This document shows positions 53,254 to 61,101 of a stretch of DNA of 64,000 nucleotides, piece by piece; positions within the stretch are counted from its first letter, which is position 1, and each line of letters opens with the position of its first letter. A program made the translations under genes and the position numbers. This stretch comes from DATLNM01 sp035536775 (GTDB lineage: Bacteria; Actinomycetota; CADDZG01; WHSQ01): NCBI GenBank assembly GCA_035536775.1, contig DATLNM010000045.1, positions 40,183-104,182 of the forward strand. Reading direction: 5' to 3'. Below the pieces are notes generated by a model. That model was not told the origin of the DNA, searched no databases, and saw only the letters and a program-made list of their open reading frames with translations.

Positions 53254-54198
53254 CTACAACACCCCAGCGTCTTCGAGGAACGACCGTGCGACATCGGCAA
53301 GGTCCTCACGGTCCTGGTCGACCTTTGCGATCAGTGCGGTGAGATAATCGGTCGTCAGCACGGCGCTCACAGCATTCAGTGTGTCCGTGATCGCGTCGTT
53401 CAACACGTCGTCGCGCACCAGCGGGGTCAGGTTCTCGGCTGACTGCAATCCCTTGTCGTCCTCGAGCACGATCCAGCCGCGGTCGGGGATGACGGGGTTG
53501 GTCGAGAACAGCAGAGCGACGTCGATCGCGCCCTTGTCGAGCGCCTCAACGGTCTGAGGTCCACCGACGTCCAGCGCCTTGAAGTCGCCGAACTCGATGC
53601 CGTAGACGTCCTTCAGGCCGATCAGGCAGAACGGGCGCTTGGGACACTCAGGAGGACCGCCGAGGGTCATGTTCTTGGCCGGCGCCCCGAGGTCGCTCAC
53701 CGAGACGAGCTTGAACTTCTTCGCGGTCTCGCCGGTCACGACGAACACGTTCTCGTCGGTCGCGGGGGAGAAGTCGAGGGCCGTGACGCCATGCTCTGCA
53801 AGCAACGGCTCGAGCGCCATGTGGTTCTCCCCGGGGTCGCCCGAGGGCTCTGCATCGGGGTCATTGAAGACGAGCTCTGAGGCGAGGTACTCCGGCTTTA
53901 TGTCGATCTCGCCGTCGAACAGTGCGGGATCGGAGATCTCACGCGCGCCGATCTCGAACTGACGCTCGACCGTATAGCCGCAGTTCTCGAGCGCGAGTGC
54001 GTACATCTCCGCGACCAACTTGTTCTCTGTGAATGCTGCAGATACGCCGACCGTCAGGTCACCACCGTCGACCGGACAACCGGTCGTCTCTTCCGGTCCA
54101 GCAGTGTCGGTATCGCCGTCCTCACCCGAGCCACACGCTGCAAACACCAACAGCAGCGCGAGACACGCCCCGAGAACGGCGTTGCGGGAGCTCCGCAT
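53254..54198 (-). CDS. Osmoprotectant ABC transporter substrate-binding lipoprotein
   Basis: 314 residues with a lipoprotein signal (lipobox FAAC, Cys22) and an OpuAC/ProX-type domain (TVGVSAAFTENKLVAEMYALAL split here, FDGEIDIKPEY, AIDVALLFSTNP). Binds quaternary amines such as glycine betaine, choline or carnitine. It is the last gene of a complete importer: ATPase, two permeases, then this protein. Aromatic-cage residues cannot be placed by eye. Ends the operon. Confidence 0.92.
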   Translation of the reverse strand: MRSSRNAVLGACLALLLVFAACGSGEDGDTDTAGPEETTGCPVDGGDLTVGVSAAFTENKLVAEMYALALENCGYTVERQFEIGAREISDPALFDGEIDIKPEYLASELVFNDPDAEPSGDPGENHMALEPLLAEHGVTALDFSPATDENVFVVTGETAKKFKLVSVSDLGAPAKNMTLGGPPECPKRPFCLIGLKDVYGIEFGDFKALDVGGPQTVEALDKGAIDVALLFSTNPVIPDRGWIVLEDDKGLQSAENLTPLVRDDVLNDAITDTLNAVSAVLTTDYLTALIAKVDQDREDLADVARSFLEDAGVL

Positions 54199-54261
54199 GG
54201 GTCCTGCCTCCTCTCTCCTTGCCGGGACGACCTCGTTTGGCCGCCCGAGTCGCGGCGAAGG

Positions 54262-54951
54262 CTACCCCGGCTGCCCAGGCGGCGTTAACACCCGTTCCAG
54301 CAGCGCGAAGGCGATCTCTGTGACGATCGCAAGCAGCGCCACGAGCAGCGCGCCTGCGACTATCTGAGGCTGGTCCCGCACCGCGAACCCGTCGACGATG
54401 AAACGTCCAAGCCCACCCCACGCGACTAGGGCTGCCAGCGTCGCGGTCGCAACGACGGCCACTGCCGCCGAACGTATGCCCGCCACGATCAACGGGACAG
54501 CGAGCGGAAACTCGACCTTGACGACGATCTCTCGCTCGCGCATCCCCATACCGCGCGCTGCCTCGACGAGGTCGTGGTCGACGCCGTTGATGCCGACGAA
54601 GGTGTTGGTTAGCACCGGCGGGATACCCAGAAGCACGAGCGCGATCAGGGTCGCGCTGAAACCAAGGTCTCCGAACCTTAGGAACTCGTACCGGAGCGTG
54701 AAGGGGAACACGATGGCAAGCACTCCGAACGAGGGCAGAGCGCGGCCGATGTTGCCGATACTGGTCGCGAGCACCTCGCCTCTGCGCGCGTGACCGATGT
54801 AGAGGCCGATCGGGAGCGCGATCGCGGTTGCGATGAAAGTGGCGAACAACGACATCTGCACATGCTCGACCAGCCGGTGCGCGATGCCTGCTTCCCCACT
54901 CCAGTTCGCCGAGGACGTCAGGAACGTCCAGCCGTCGCCGAGGACCCCCAT
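54262..54951 (-). CDS. Osmoprotectant ABC transporter permease
   Basis: 229 residues, about five to six membrane helices, with the BPD transporter loop EAARGMGMREREIVVKVEFPLAVPLI split here (EAA-x3-G). The ATG follows the preceding stop with no gap (stop 54952-54954, start 54951). Second of two permeases and probably the partner of the first in a heterodimer. It matches OpuBB/BD and ProW members. A short gap separates it from the binding protein gene. Confidence 0.93.
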   Translation of the reverse strand: MGVLGDGWTFLTSSANWSGEAGIAHRLVEHVQMSLFATFIATAIALPIGLYIGHARRGEVLATSIGNIGRALPSFGVLAIVFPFTLRYEFLRFGDLGFSATLIALVLLGIPPVLTNTFVGINGVDHDLVEAARGMGMREREIVVKVEFPLAVPLIVAGIRSAAVAVVATATLAALVAWGGLGRFIVDGFAVRDQPQIVAGALLVALLAIVTEIAFALLERVLTPPGQPG

Positions 54952-55638
54952 CTAGGCGCCCCTCGCCCGGCGGGTCCAAGGGGTCCCCGTACGGCGCGTC
55001 CACGGCGTGGCGAAACGGCCTAGGTAGATGAGAGCGATGTCGATGACGGTTGCGAACAGCACCGAAAGAACCGCACCCAGGAGGGTCACGGTCGTGAAGA
55101 AGGTTCGCAAGCCGTCGAGGATGAAATAGCCGAACCCGCCCAGCCCGAGCACCGCGGTCACCGTGACGAGCCCGATCGTCGTCACCGTAGCGAGGCGGAT
55201 CCCGGCAACGATCGCAGGAAGAGCCAGGGGGATCTCGACCTTCCACAGCAACTGGCGGTCGGAGTAACCCATCGCCCTTGCGGTCTCGCGCGCGTCCGCG
55301 GGCACAGACCTAAGTCCCACCACGATGTTCCGAATCAGGATGAGAAGCGTGTAGCTCACGAGGCCGATCTCCGCCGTCGTGATCGACAGGTAACCGGTGT
55401 ACGCGCCCATGAACGCGAACAGCGCCAGGCTGGGAATCGTGTAGAGGAAACCTGTGACACCGAGGATGGGGCCGTATAACCGCTTGTGTTTGTAGGCGTA
55501 CAGCGCCAGTGGGAACGACAGTGCCAATCCGATACCGACGGCGATCGCCGTCAGCAGGGAATGCTCGACAAACTGCTTCCAGATGAGGTCGGAGTGATCG
55601 GCTATCCAGTCCCAGCGAACGAGCGGCTCGTCACTCAC
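54952..55638 (-). CDS. Osmoprotectant ABC transporter permease
   Basis: 228 residues with about five helices and the EAA loop ARETARAMGYSDRQLLWKVEIPLALP split here. GTG start overlapping the ATPase stop as GTGA, hence coupled translation. First of the two permease genes. The Arg/Gly-rich C-terminal tail (TPWTRRTGTPWTRRARG) is not part of the fold. Confidence 0.93.
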   Translation of the reverse strand: MSDEPLVRWDWIADHSDLIWKQFVEHSLLTAIAVGIGLALSFPLALYAYKHKRLYGPILGVTGFLYTIPSLALFAFMGAYTGYLSITTAEIGLVSYTLLILIRNIVVGLRSVPADARETARAMGYSDRQLLWKVEIPLALPAIVAGIRLATVTTIGLVTVTAVLGLGGFGYFILDGLRTFFTTVTLLGAVLSVLFATVIDIALIYLGRFATPWTRRTGTPWTRRARGA

Positions 55639-56462
55639 GAGCTCGGGCTCGTCGCCGCTAGTGGCTTCAGCGCACCTAGGTAAGCATCGATGTCCGCGTC
55701 GTTGTTGAGAGCGAGGCGTTTGAGCCCACGATCCAGACCAACGAAGTCCTTCACGAATTCGTTCGCCGGACTGGCGAGGAGGTCACGCGGCGTCGCGTAC
55801 TGCTCGAGCACCCCGCCCTTTTTCAAGATCGCGATGCGGTCCGCCATCTTGAGTGCCTCATCGATGTCGTGTGTGACGAAAACGATCGTCTTTTGCAGGC
55901 GCATCTGGATCTCGAGGAACTGATCCTGAAGGCGCTCACGGACAACGGGGTCGACGGCGCCGAACGGTTCGTCCATCAGCATCACGGGAGGATCCGCAGC
56001 GAGGGCGCGTGCGACCCCTACGCGCTGGCGCTGCCCTCCGGAAAGCTCGTGTGGATAGCGCCCTAGCAGTTCCGGGTCGAGCTCGAGCATCGCCATGAGC
56101 TCGTCGACGCGCTTCTGGATGCGGTCGAGCTCCCAGCCCAACAGCTTCGGCACCGTGGCGATGTTCTGGCGGATCGAGCGATGCGGAAGGAGTCCGATGC
56201 TCTGGATGACGTATCCGATGCCGCGACGCAGATCGACCGGGGATCGCTCTTCGATGTCCCCTCCCTCGAGCAAGATCACACCCGAAGAAGGCTCGATGAG
56301 ACGGTTGATCATCTTCATCGTCGTCGTCTTGCCGCATCCCGACGGGCCGACGAGCGCGACGGTCTCGCCGGGAAGGATGTCCAGCGACAGATCGGTGACG
56401 GCCATCTCGGACGCGCCGAAGCGCTTCGAGACATTGCGCAGCGAGATCATCGGTTCCGTCAT
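55635..56462 (-). CDS. Osmoprotectant ABC transporter ATP-binding protein
   Basis: 275 residues. Walker A GPSGCGKTT, signature LSGGQRQRVGVARALAA and Walker B VMLMDEPFGAVDP are all present, and the D-loop/H-loop VTHDIDEAL follows. It belongs to the OpuA/OpuB/ProV group, but the C-terminal CBS pair used for ionic-strength sensing in OpuA is absent, so it is of the short OpuB/OpuC kind. First gene of the importer operon, divergent from the DUF983 gene. Confidence 0.95.
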   Translation of the reverse strand: MTEPMISLRNVSKRFGASEMAVTDLSLDILPGETVALVGPSGCGKTTTMKMINRLIEPSSGVILLEGGDIEERSPVDLRRGIGYVIQSIGLLPHRSIRQNIATVPKLLGWELDRIQKRVDELMAMLELDPELLGRYPHELSGGQRQRVGVARALAADPPVMLMDEPFGAVDPVVRERLQDQFLEIQMRLQKTIVFVTHDIDEALKMADRIAILKKGGVLEQYATPRDLLASPANEFVKDFVGLDRGLKRLALNNDADIDAYLGALKPLAATSPSS

Positions 56463-56516
56463 CCGGTGGGCATCCTAGAGAGGTACGGAGAGGAGGAAAA
56501 GGGGAAGGGAACCAGG

Positions 56517-56891
56517 ATGAGTACTAAACCGCCCACGCTGAGAGGCCTGATCGGGCGAGGCCTGCGCAAGAGATGCCCCAGGTGCGGCGATGGAAAGGTC
56601 TTCGAGGGTTGGTTCACGATGCGGGACGCATGCCCCCGTTGCGGCTACAACTTCAGTCGCGAAGAGGGGTACTGGACCGGAGCGATGATCGTCAACATCG
56701 CGGTGGCCGAAGCATGGTTCTTCGTCCTGTTCGTCACCATCATCGTGGCGACGCTGCCGGACATCGCATGGCAGCCGTTGCTGATCACGGCGGTTGTGAC
56801 CAACACGTTGCTCCCGATCGTCTTCTACCCCTACTCGAAGACACTGTGGATGGCGATCGATCTGCATTTCCACAAGCCGGACTCGCGCTAG
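56517..56891 (+). CDS. DUF983 membrane protein with two CPxCG zinc knuckles
   Basis: 124 residues from the ATG at 56517, within a longer open frame. Two CPRCG motifs (Cys20/Cys23 and Cys39/Cys42) probably bind one zinc ion; two transmembrane helices (about 60-105) and a short basic tail follow. The DUF983 family has been linked only loosely to haem-copper oxidase or membrane quality control; function is open. Its stop overlaps the convergent carboxypeptidase stop by 4 bp. Confidence 0.9.
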   Translation: MSTKPPTLRGLIGRGLRKRCPRCGDGKVFEGWFTMRDACPRCGYNFSREEGYWTGAMIVNIAVAEAWFFVLFVTIIVATLPDIAWQPLLITAVVTNTLLPIVFYPYSKTLWMAIDLHFHKPDSR

Positions 56892-57649
56892 CGCAACCTT
56901 TCCCAAGACCTTCCGACGGATCGAACGGCTCGTGCGTGACGACGAACCTCCGCCGCCTTCATCGCACCACCTGGGAGCTCCACGACGAACGACAGGTGCC
57001 CCGGATATCTGTGGTTCTGCCACCTCGTCGCAGTCCCCGGCAGGGGCTCGAGGCGCTCGAGAGGAAGGCCCACGAGATCCGCGTAGAGACGTTGGACGCG
57101 CAGGTGCCGTCGCATCTTCGTCACGAGCGCCATCTGCTGGTGGTACCAGATCGTCACGTCGGGCTCGATGTCCTTGACGAGGCGCATGACGGCACGGGTC
57201 TCGGGCTCCGACGCCGCGCTGGGACCCGGGTAGTAGGTGTCCCAAGGCGCGCCCGCTGCCTGCCAGCCCGCCGGGAAGTTGCGATTCAGGTCGACCCCGC
57301 GTGCGTTCTGTCGCGTGCGCGCGTCGCATCCGTCGGGGTTGACTGCCCAGATGAGCCACAACTCGTAGCCGTCCGGGGAAGGCATCCTCCGCAGCCTTCC
57401 GATGACGGCCTTGCCCGCACGTTCCGTACCGTGGATGCATCCCACGACGAGGACACGCGTCTCGTGTGACCGCGCGCCTACGTTCACGACTTTGAGCGAT
57501 CGCCCCTCGACCGATCGCCCGAACGTCTTGGTAGCGCTCACCCGCGCTGCGCTAGCGACGTCACGGCCGGTCGGTCCCACGATGCTTACCGATGTCATCA
57601 CTCCGCCGAGGACGACCGCCACAACGATGCTCCGAGCACAGGTGCTCAC
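56888..57649 (-). CDS. M14 zinc carboxypeptidase-like exported protein
   Basis: 253 residues from a GTG at 57649, where the start and the helicase stop share GTGA. Signal peptide (about 1-35), then an M14 domain with the metal site IHGTE, the substrate-binding RGVDLNRNFP, the second metal His in WYHQQ and the catalytic Glu in VVELPGG. It is shorter than typical M14 enzymes and so may act on peptidoglycan peptides (similar to gamma-D-glutamyl-meso-DAP peptidases); that is an inference. Coupled to the helicase operon. Confidence 0.9.
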   Translation of the reverse strand: MSTCARSIVVAVVLGGVMTSVSIVGPTGRDVASAARVSATKTFGRSVEGRSLKVVNVGARSHETRVLVVGCIHGTERAGKAVIGRLRRMPSPDGYELWLIWAVNPDGCDARTRQNARGVDLNRNFPAGWQAAGAPWDTYYPGPSAASEPETRAVMRLVKDIEPDVTIWYHQQMALVTKMRRHLRVQRLYADLVGLPLERLEPLPGTATRWQNHRYPGHLSFVVELPGGAMKAAEVRRHARAVRSVGRSWERLR

Positions 57650-60600
57650 GCCGGACGAACCTCGTCGCCGTCGTCGGCGACAAAGCGCTGCCCGGCGCTG
57701 CAGAAGCGCCTGAAGTCGCAGGGGTAGCACAGTGGTCCAGGGACGGGCTCGAACGCACCGGCCTCGACGAGACGGAAGCGCTCGATCAGGTGGGTCTCGT
57801 CGAGCGTGAGCTCGGTCGCGGGCGTCGTCACGATGGCGCCGGACTTCAGATAGAAGTACGTCACCCTGAGGTTTGCGGGCTCTATCCCCCACATCCGGCC
57901 TGCCGCTATCGCGTAGATCGAGAGCTGCATCGCCGCGGTGTCGTCGCCCGGCGCCGGCATCGATCCCGTCTTGTAGTCCACGAGCTCCCACGTCCCGTCG
58001 TCGTGCCGGTAGACCGCGTCGATGCGCCCGCGCACGAGGAAACCTCCATCGAGCCAGATCACGAACGGCTGCTCGACGTGTCGGGGATGCAGCGACGCAT
58101 AGGGGCTGGACTCAAACGTCGCTTTGAGCTGCGCCTCGGCGTCCAACTCCGGCACACCGCCTTTTTCGCCGGCGGATAACGATGCCTGCGGCAATGGCTC
58201 CGCCAGGTGCGGAATCGGGATTCCCTTTGCCGCCTCGGGGGGACGTTTGCCTCCGCTTCGCTGCGGCTCACTACCCCCCCGGACCCCCCACGAGAGGCGT
58301 TCTTCGGGGGACATGTCGGGTGCTATCTCGGGATCGTCGAGGCGGCGCTGCCCCATCGCGCGCAGCTCGATCCAGCGGTGGATCTCGTTGCCCACCCGCG
58401 CGGCCTCACTCGGGCGCCGCGGAAGAGGGCGCACGATCGTCCAGTAGAACTGCTTCGGGCAACGGGCAAGCTGGACCATCGACGACACCGACAATGCTTT
58501 CAATCTGTCGTCCGGCGGCGCGACCGGAGGCGGCATCGTCACCAGCTCCAGCTGATGCGCGATCTCGGCGCGCGCCGATTCGAAACGCGCCAGGTCGATC
58601 CCGTGCGCGACAGCCAGCTCCGCCACCGCGTCGGGCCGCTCGCGTGCGCTCTCCACGGCGCGACGTGGCCCCTCGGGCAGTAAGGCGTCGGAGGGGATCT
58701 CGTCGGAAGGAGGCCACTGCTTGGCGCGCTCCTCCCACTGCGTCGTCAACGGGTTCTCGCTTGGGCATGGCTCTTTGCGCCGAACGGTGACCGCCGGATG
58801 CGGGGAGCCCTCAGGCGCGTCGTCCGTCGCCGGCGCGCCGGCGAGCTCGTTGAAGAACAGACCTGGTCCGTTGGGGTGCTTGCGCTCGTAGTTGCCGACG
58901 CCGTACCAGTGGGCCGCGGTCAGTCGCAGAGCCTTACGAGCTCGCGTCATCGCGACGTACGCGAGGCGGCGCTCCTCTTCCTCCTGGCGCTCTTTGAGCT
59001 CGTCGTGGAACTTCTTCATGACGCCGCCGAAACGAGGCAGGAAGTCTTGATCGTCGCGCGCCCAGAACGGCACCGAGGCCGGCGTCGTCGTCGGGTTCTC
59101 ATTGACCTTGAAGTCGGGAAACACCTCGGCCGAGAGCCCGGGGATGAAGACAACGTCGAACTCGAGGCCCTTGGCCTGATGGACGGTCATGAGCTTCACG
59201 CAGTTGTCCATCTGCGGTTGAGCGACCTCGATGTCCTCAACGCTCGCAGCGGTCTCGATGAAGTCGAGGAAGGCCTCGAGGCTCCCGCTGCCCTCGAGGG
59301 GGGCGAACGCCGCGGCGCGATCGAGGAAGGACGAGATGTTGCCGAGTGCAGCTGCCGCCACGACTGTATTCGCGGACAGCAGCTCGTCCTCGATGCCCGA
59401 CATCTCCAGGATCTTCTCGACGGCCTCGGTGAGGCTGCGGCTCTTGATCGCGACGCGCATCGCTTCGATCTCGGCGTGGAGGCGCGTTAGCGAAGAGCGC
59501 GCGCCCTCGGAAAGCTCATCGACCTCATCGGATCGTCCTGCCGCCTCCGCGAGCGAGAAGCGCTCGCTGCCTGGGTCGACCTCGACCTTGTCGTTGTCCT
59601 CGAGCTCCGCCAGTTGCTCGCGGAATCGATTCGTGTTGCGGGCCGCCCATCGGGCGAGCGCGGCCATGTCCGCGTAGTGGATCCGCCAGCGTGGACCCAT
59701 CGCGATGCGTGCAAACGGGATGTTCTCCTCGGGATGGACGACCAGCCGCAGATATGCCATCAGATCCATGATCTCGGGCAGCTGAAGCAGTCCCCCCAGG
59801 CCCACGACTTCGACCGGGATGCCCTCGGCCCGCAGTGCGATCAGGATCTTGCCGAACAGTCGCCGCTTACGGCACAGGATCGCGATCTCGTCGAACACGA
59901 TCGTCGTGCCGCCGAGGCTGGCCCCCTCAACGCCGGCGAGCGCCTTGATCTCGGCTGCGATCAGCCGCGCCTCGTCCTCGTCCGACGCGACGAGGTCACA
60001 CGTCACATCGCCCGCTCCCGTCGCTTCGTGATGGCGAAGTACCTTGTCGGGGACGCCCCGCCGGTCGGTGGCGACCCTCGAGATGATCGCGTCGGCGACA
60101 TCGAGGATGGCGCGTCCAGACCGGAACGACACCTCGAGCGGACGCTTGTCCGCCGGCTTGCCGTCGGCCGCGGTGAAGTGCTGCGGGAAGTAGAGGATGT
60201 TGTGAAGCGTCGCTCCGCGCCACGCATAGATCGCTTGGTCTGGATCGCCGACCACGGTTATCGCAGAGCCCGCGGGATAGATCGCCTCCATCATCTTGCG
60301 CTGCGCGACGTTGGTGTCTTGATACTCGTCGAGAAGACATACAGGCCACCGCTCGCGCAGCACGGCCGCGACCTCGGGCCGTTGCGTCACGAGCTGGTAG
60401 CCGAACGCGATCTGGTCGCCGTAGTCGATCCGGGCGAGCTCGCGCTTGCGGTCGATGTAGGCGCGCACCGCTTTCACATAGTCGGGGCGCTGCTCGATCG
60501 TCTTTCGCAGGTCGCGCTGGAGCTTCTCGACGTCACCTTCGAACACGGACTTCACGAGGGCCGCGTCTGCTACGAGTAGCTGTTCGGGGTCGAGGAGATG

Positions 60601-61101
60601 ATTCGAGCACTGATCGGCCAAGCTGCGCATCCGGCCGATCATGTAGCTGATGCCGCGCACGGGGATGACGTCGAACGTGAGCTCCTCGAGCAACCCCGCG
60701 AACAACATGTAGGACTGCGCTTCGGACAAGAGAGCGACGCCGGGCTCGATCCCGATCTTGGGTCCGTAATCACGGATCAGCCGATCGGCGAAAGAGTTGT
60801 AAGTGAACACGCTCGGTTCAGCGCCGGGTGCGAGGTCGAGCGGCGCGATCGCGCGACGGACGCGATCCTCGAGCTCCTGGGCCGCCTTGTTCGTGAACGT
60901 GAGCCCGAGGATCTGATTGGGCTGCGCCACACCTGTGGAGATGAGATGAACCATGCGCGCCGCCATGACCGCGGTCTTGCCACTGCCGGCGCCGGCGATG
61001 ATCGCGAGCGGGCTCGGGGTGTGCTCGATCGCGGCGCGCTGCTCGGCCGACGGCTCGTATCCCCCAAGGGCTGCGACGATGCCCGCGTGGGTAGTCGTCA
61101 T
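57646..61101 (-). CDS. AdnB-like UvrD helicase with C-terminal Fe-S nuclease
   Basis: 1151 residues: an SF1A motor (Walker A GAGSGKT at about 37, LLDEYQDTN, QAIYAWRG, TVHQAKGLEFDVVF) followed by a RecB-type nuclease with GNEIHRWIE, RIDAVYR and LVDYKTG and cysteines ARCPKQF...CYPCDFRRFC that fit a 4Fe-4S site. Together with the upstream gene it matches the AdnA-AdnB pair that resects double-strand breaks in actinobacteria. The start overlaps the upstream stop as ATGA. A 48-residue low-complexity insert (58150-58295) lies inside the nuclease domain. The pairing is based on architecture, not on a homology score. Confidence 0.9.
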   Translation of the reverse strand: MTTTHAGIVAALGGYEPSAEQRAAIEHTPSPLAIIAGAGSGKTAVMAARMVHLISTGVAQPNQILGLTFTNKAAQELEDRVRRAIAPLDLAPGAEPSVFTYNSFADRLIRDYGPKIGIEPGVALLSEAQSYMLFAGLLEELTFDVIPVRGISYMIGRMRSLADQCSNHLLDPEQLLVADAALVKSVFEGDVEKLQRDLRKTIEQRPDYVKAVRAYIDRKRELARIDYGDQIAFGYQLVTQRPEVAAVLRERWPVCLLDEYQDTNVAQRKMMEAIYPAGSAITVVGDPDQAIYAWRGATLHNILYFPQHFTAADGKPADKRPLEVSFRSGRAILDVADAIISRVATDRRGVPDKVLRHHEATGAGDVTCDLVASDEDEARLIAAEIKALAGVEGASLGGTTIVFDEIAILCRKRRLFGKILIALRAEGIPVEVVGLGGLLQLPEIMDLMAYLRLVVHPEENIPFARIAMGPRWRIHYADMAALARWAARNTNRFREQLAELEDNDKVEVDPGSERFSLAEAAGRSDEVDELSEGARSSLTRLHAEIEAMRVAIKSRSLTEAVEKILEMSGIEDELLSANTVVAAAALGNISSFLDRAAAFAPLEGSGSLEAFLDFIETAASVEDIEVAQPQMDNCVKLMTVHQAKGLEFDVVFIPGLSAEVFPDFKVNENPTTTPASVPFWARDDQDFLPRFGGVMKKFHDELKERQEEEERRLAYVAMTRARKALRLTAAHWYGVGNYERKHPNGPGLFFNELAGAPATDDAPEGSPHPAVTVRRKEPCPSENPLTTQWEERAKQWPPSDEIPSDALLPEGPRRAVESARERPDAVAELAVAHGIDLARFESARAEIAHQLELVTMPPPVAPPDDRLKALSVSSMVQLARCPKQFYWTIVRPLPRRPSEAARVGNEIHRWIELRAMGQRRLDDPEIAPDMSPEERLSWGVRGGSEPQRSGGKRPPEAAKGIPIPHLAEPLPQASLSAGEKGGVPELDAEAQLKATFESSPYASLHPRHVEQPFVIWLDGGFLVRGRIDAVYRHDDGTWELVDYKTGSMPAPGDDTAAMQLSIYAIAAGRMWGIEPANLRVTYFYLKSGAIVTTPATELTLDETHLIERFRLVEAGAFEPVPGPLCYPCDFRRFCSAGQRFVADDGDEVRPA
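58150..58295 (-). repeat. In-frame low-complexity insert in the helicase-nuclease gene
   Basis: About 146 bp encoding a Gly/Pro/Arg-rich segment (for example GVRGGSEPQRSGGKRPPEAA) that separates conserved parts of the nuclease domain. The DNA contains self-complementary stretches: six G against seven C flanking CCGC...GCGG, and GGAATCGGGATTCC. The codon pattern differs from the flanks. It looks like a small palindromic repeat inserted in frame; no second copy was found here. Confidence 0.5.
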
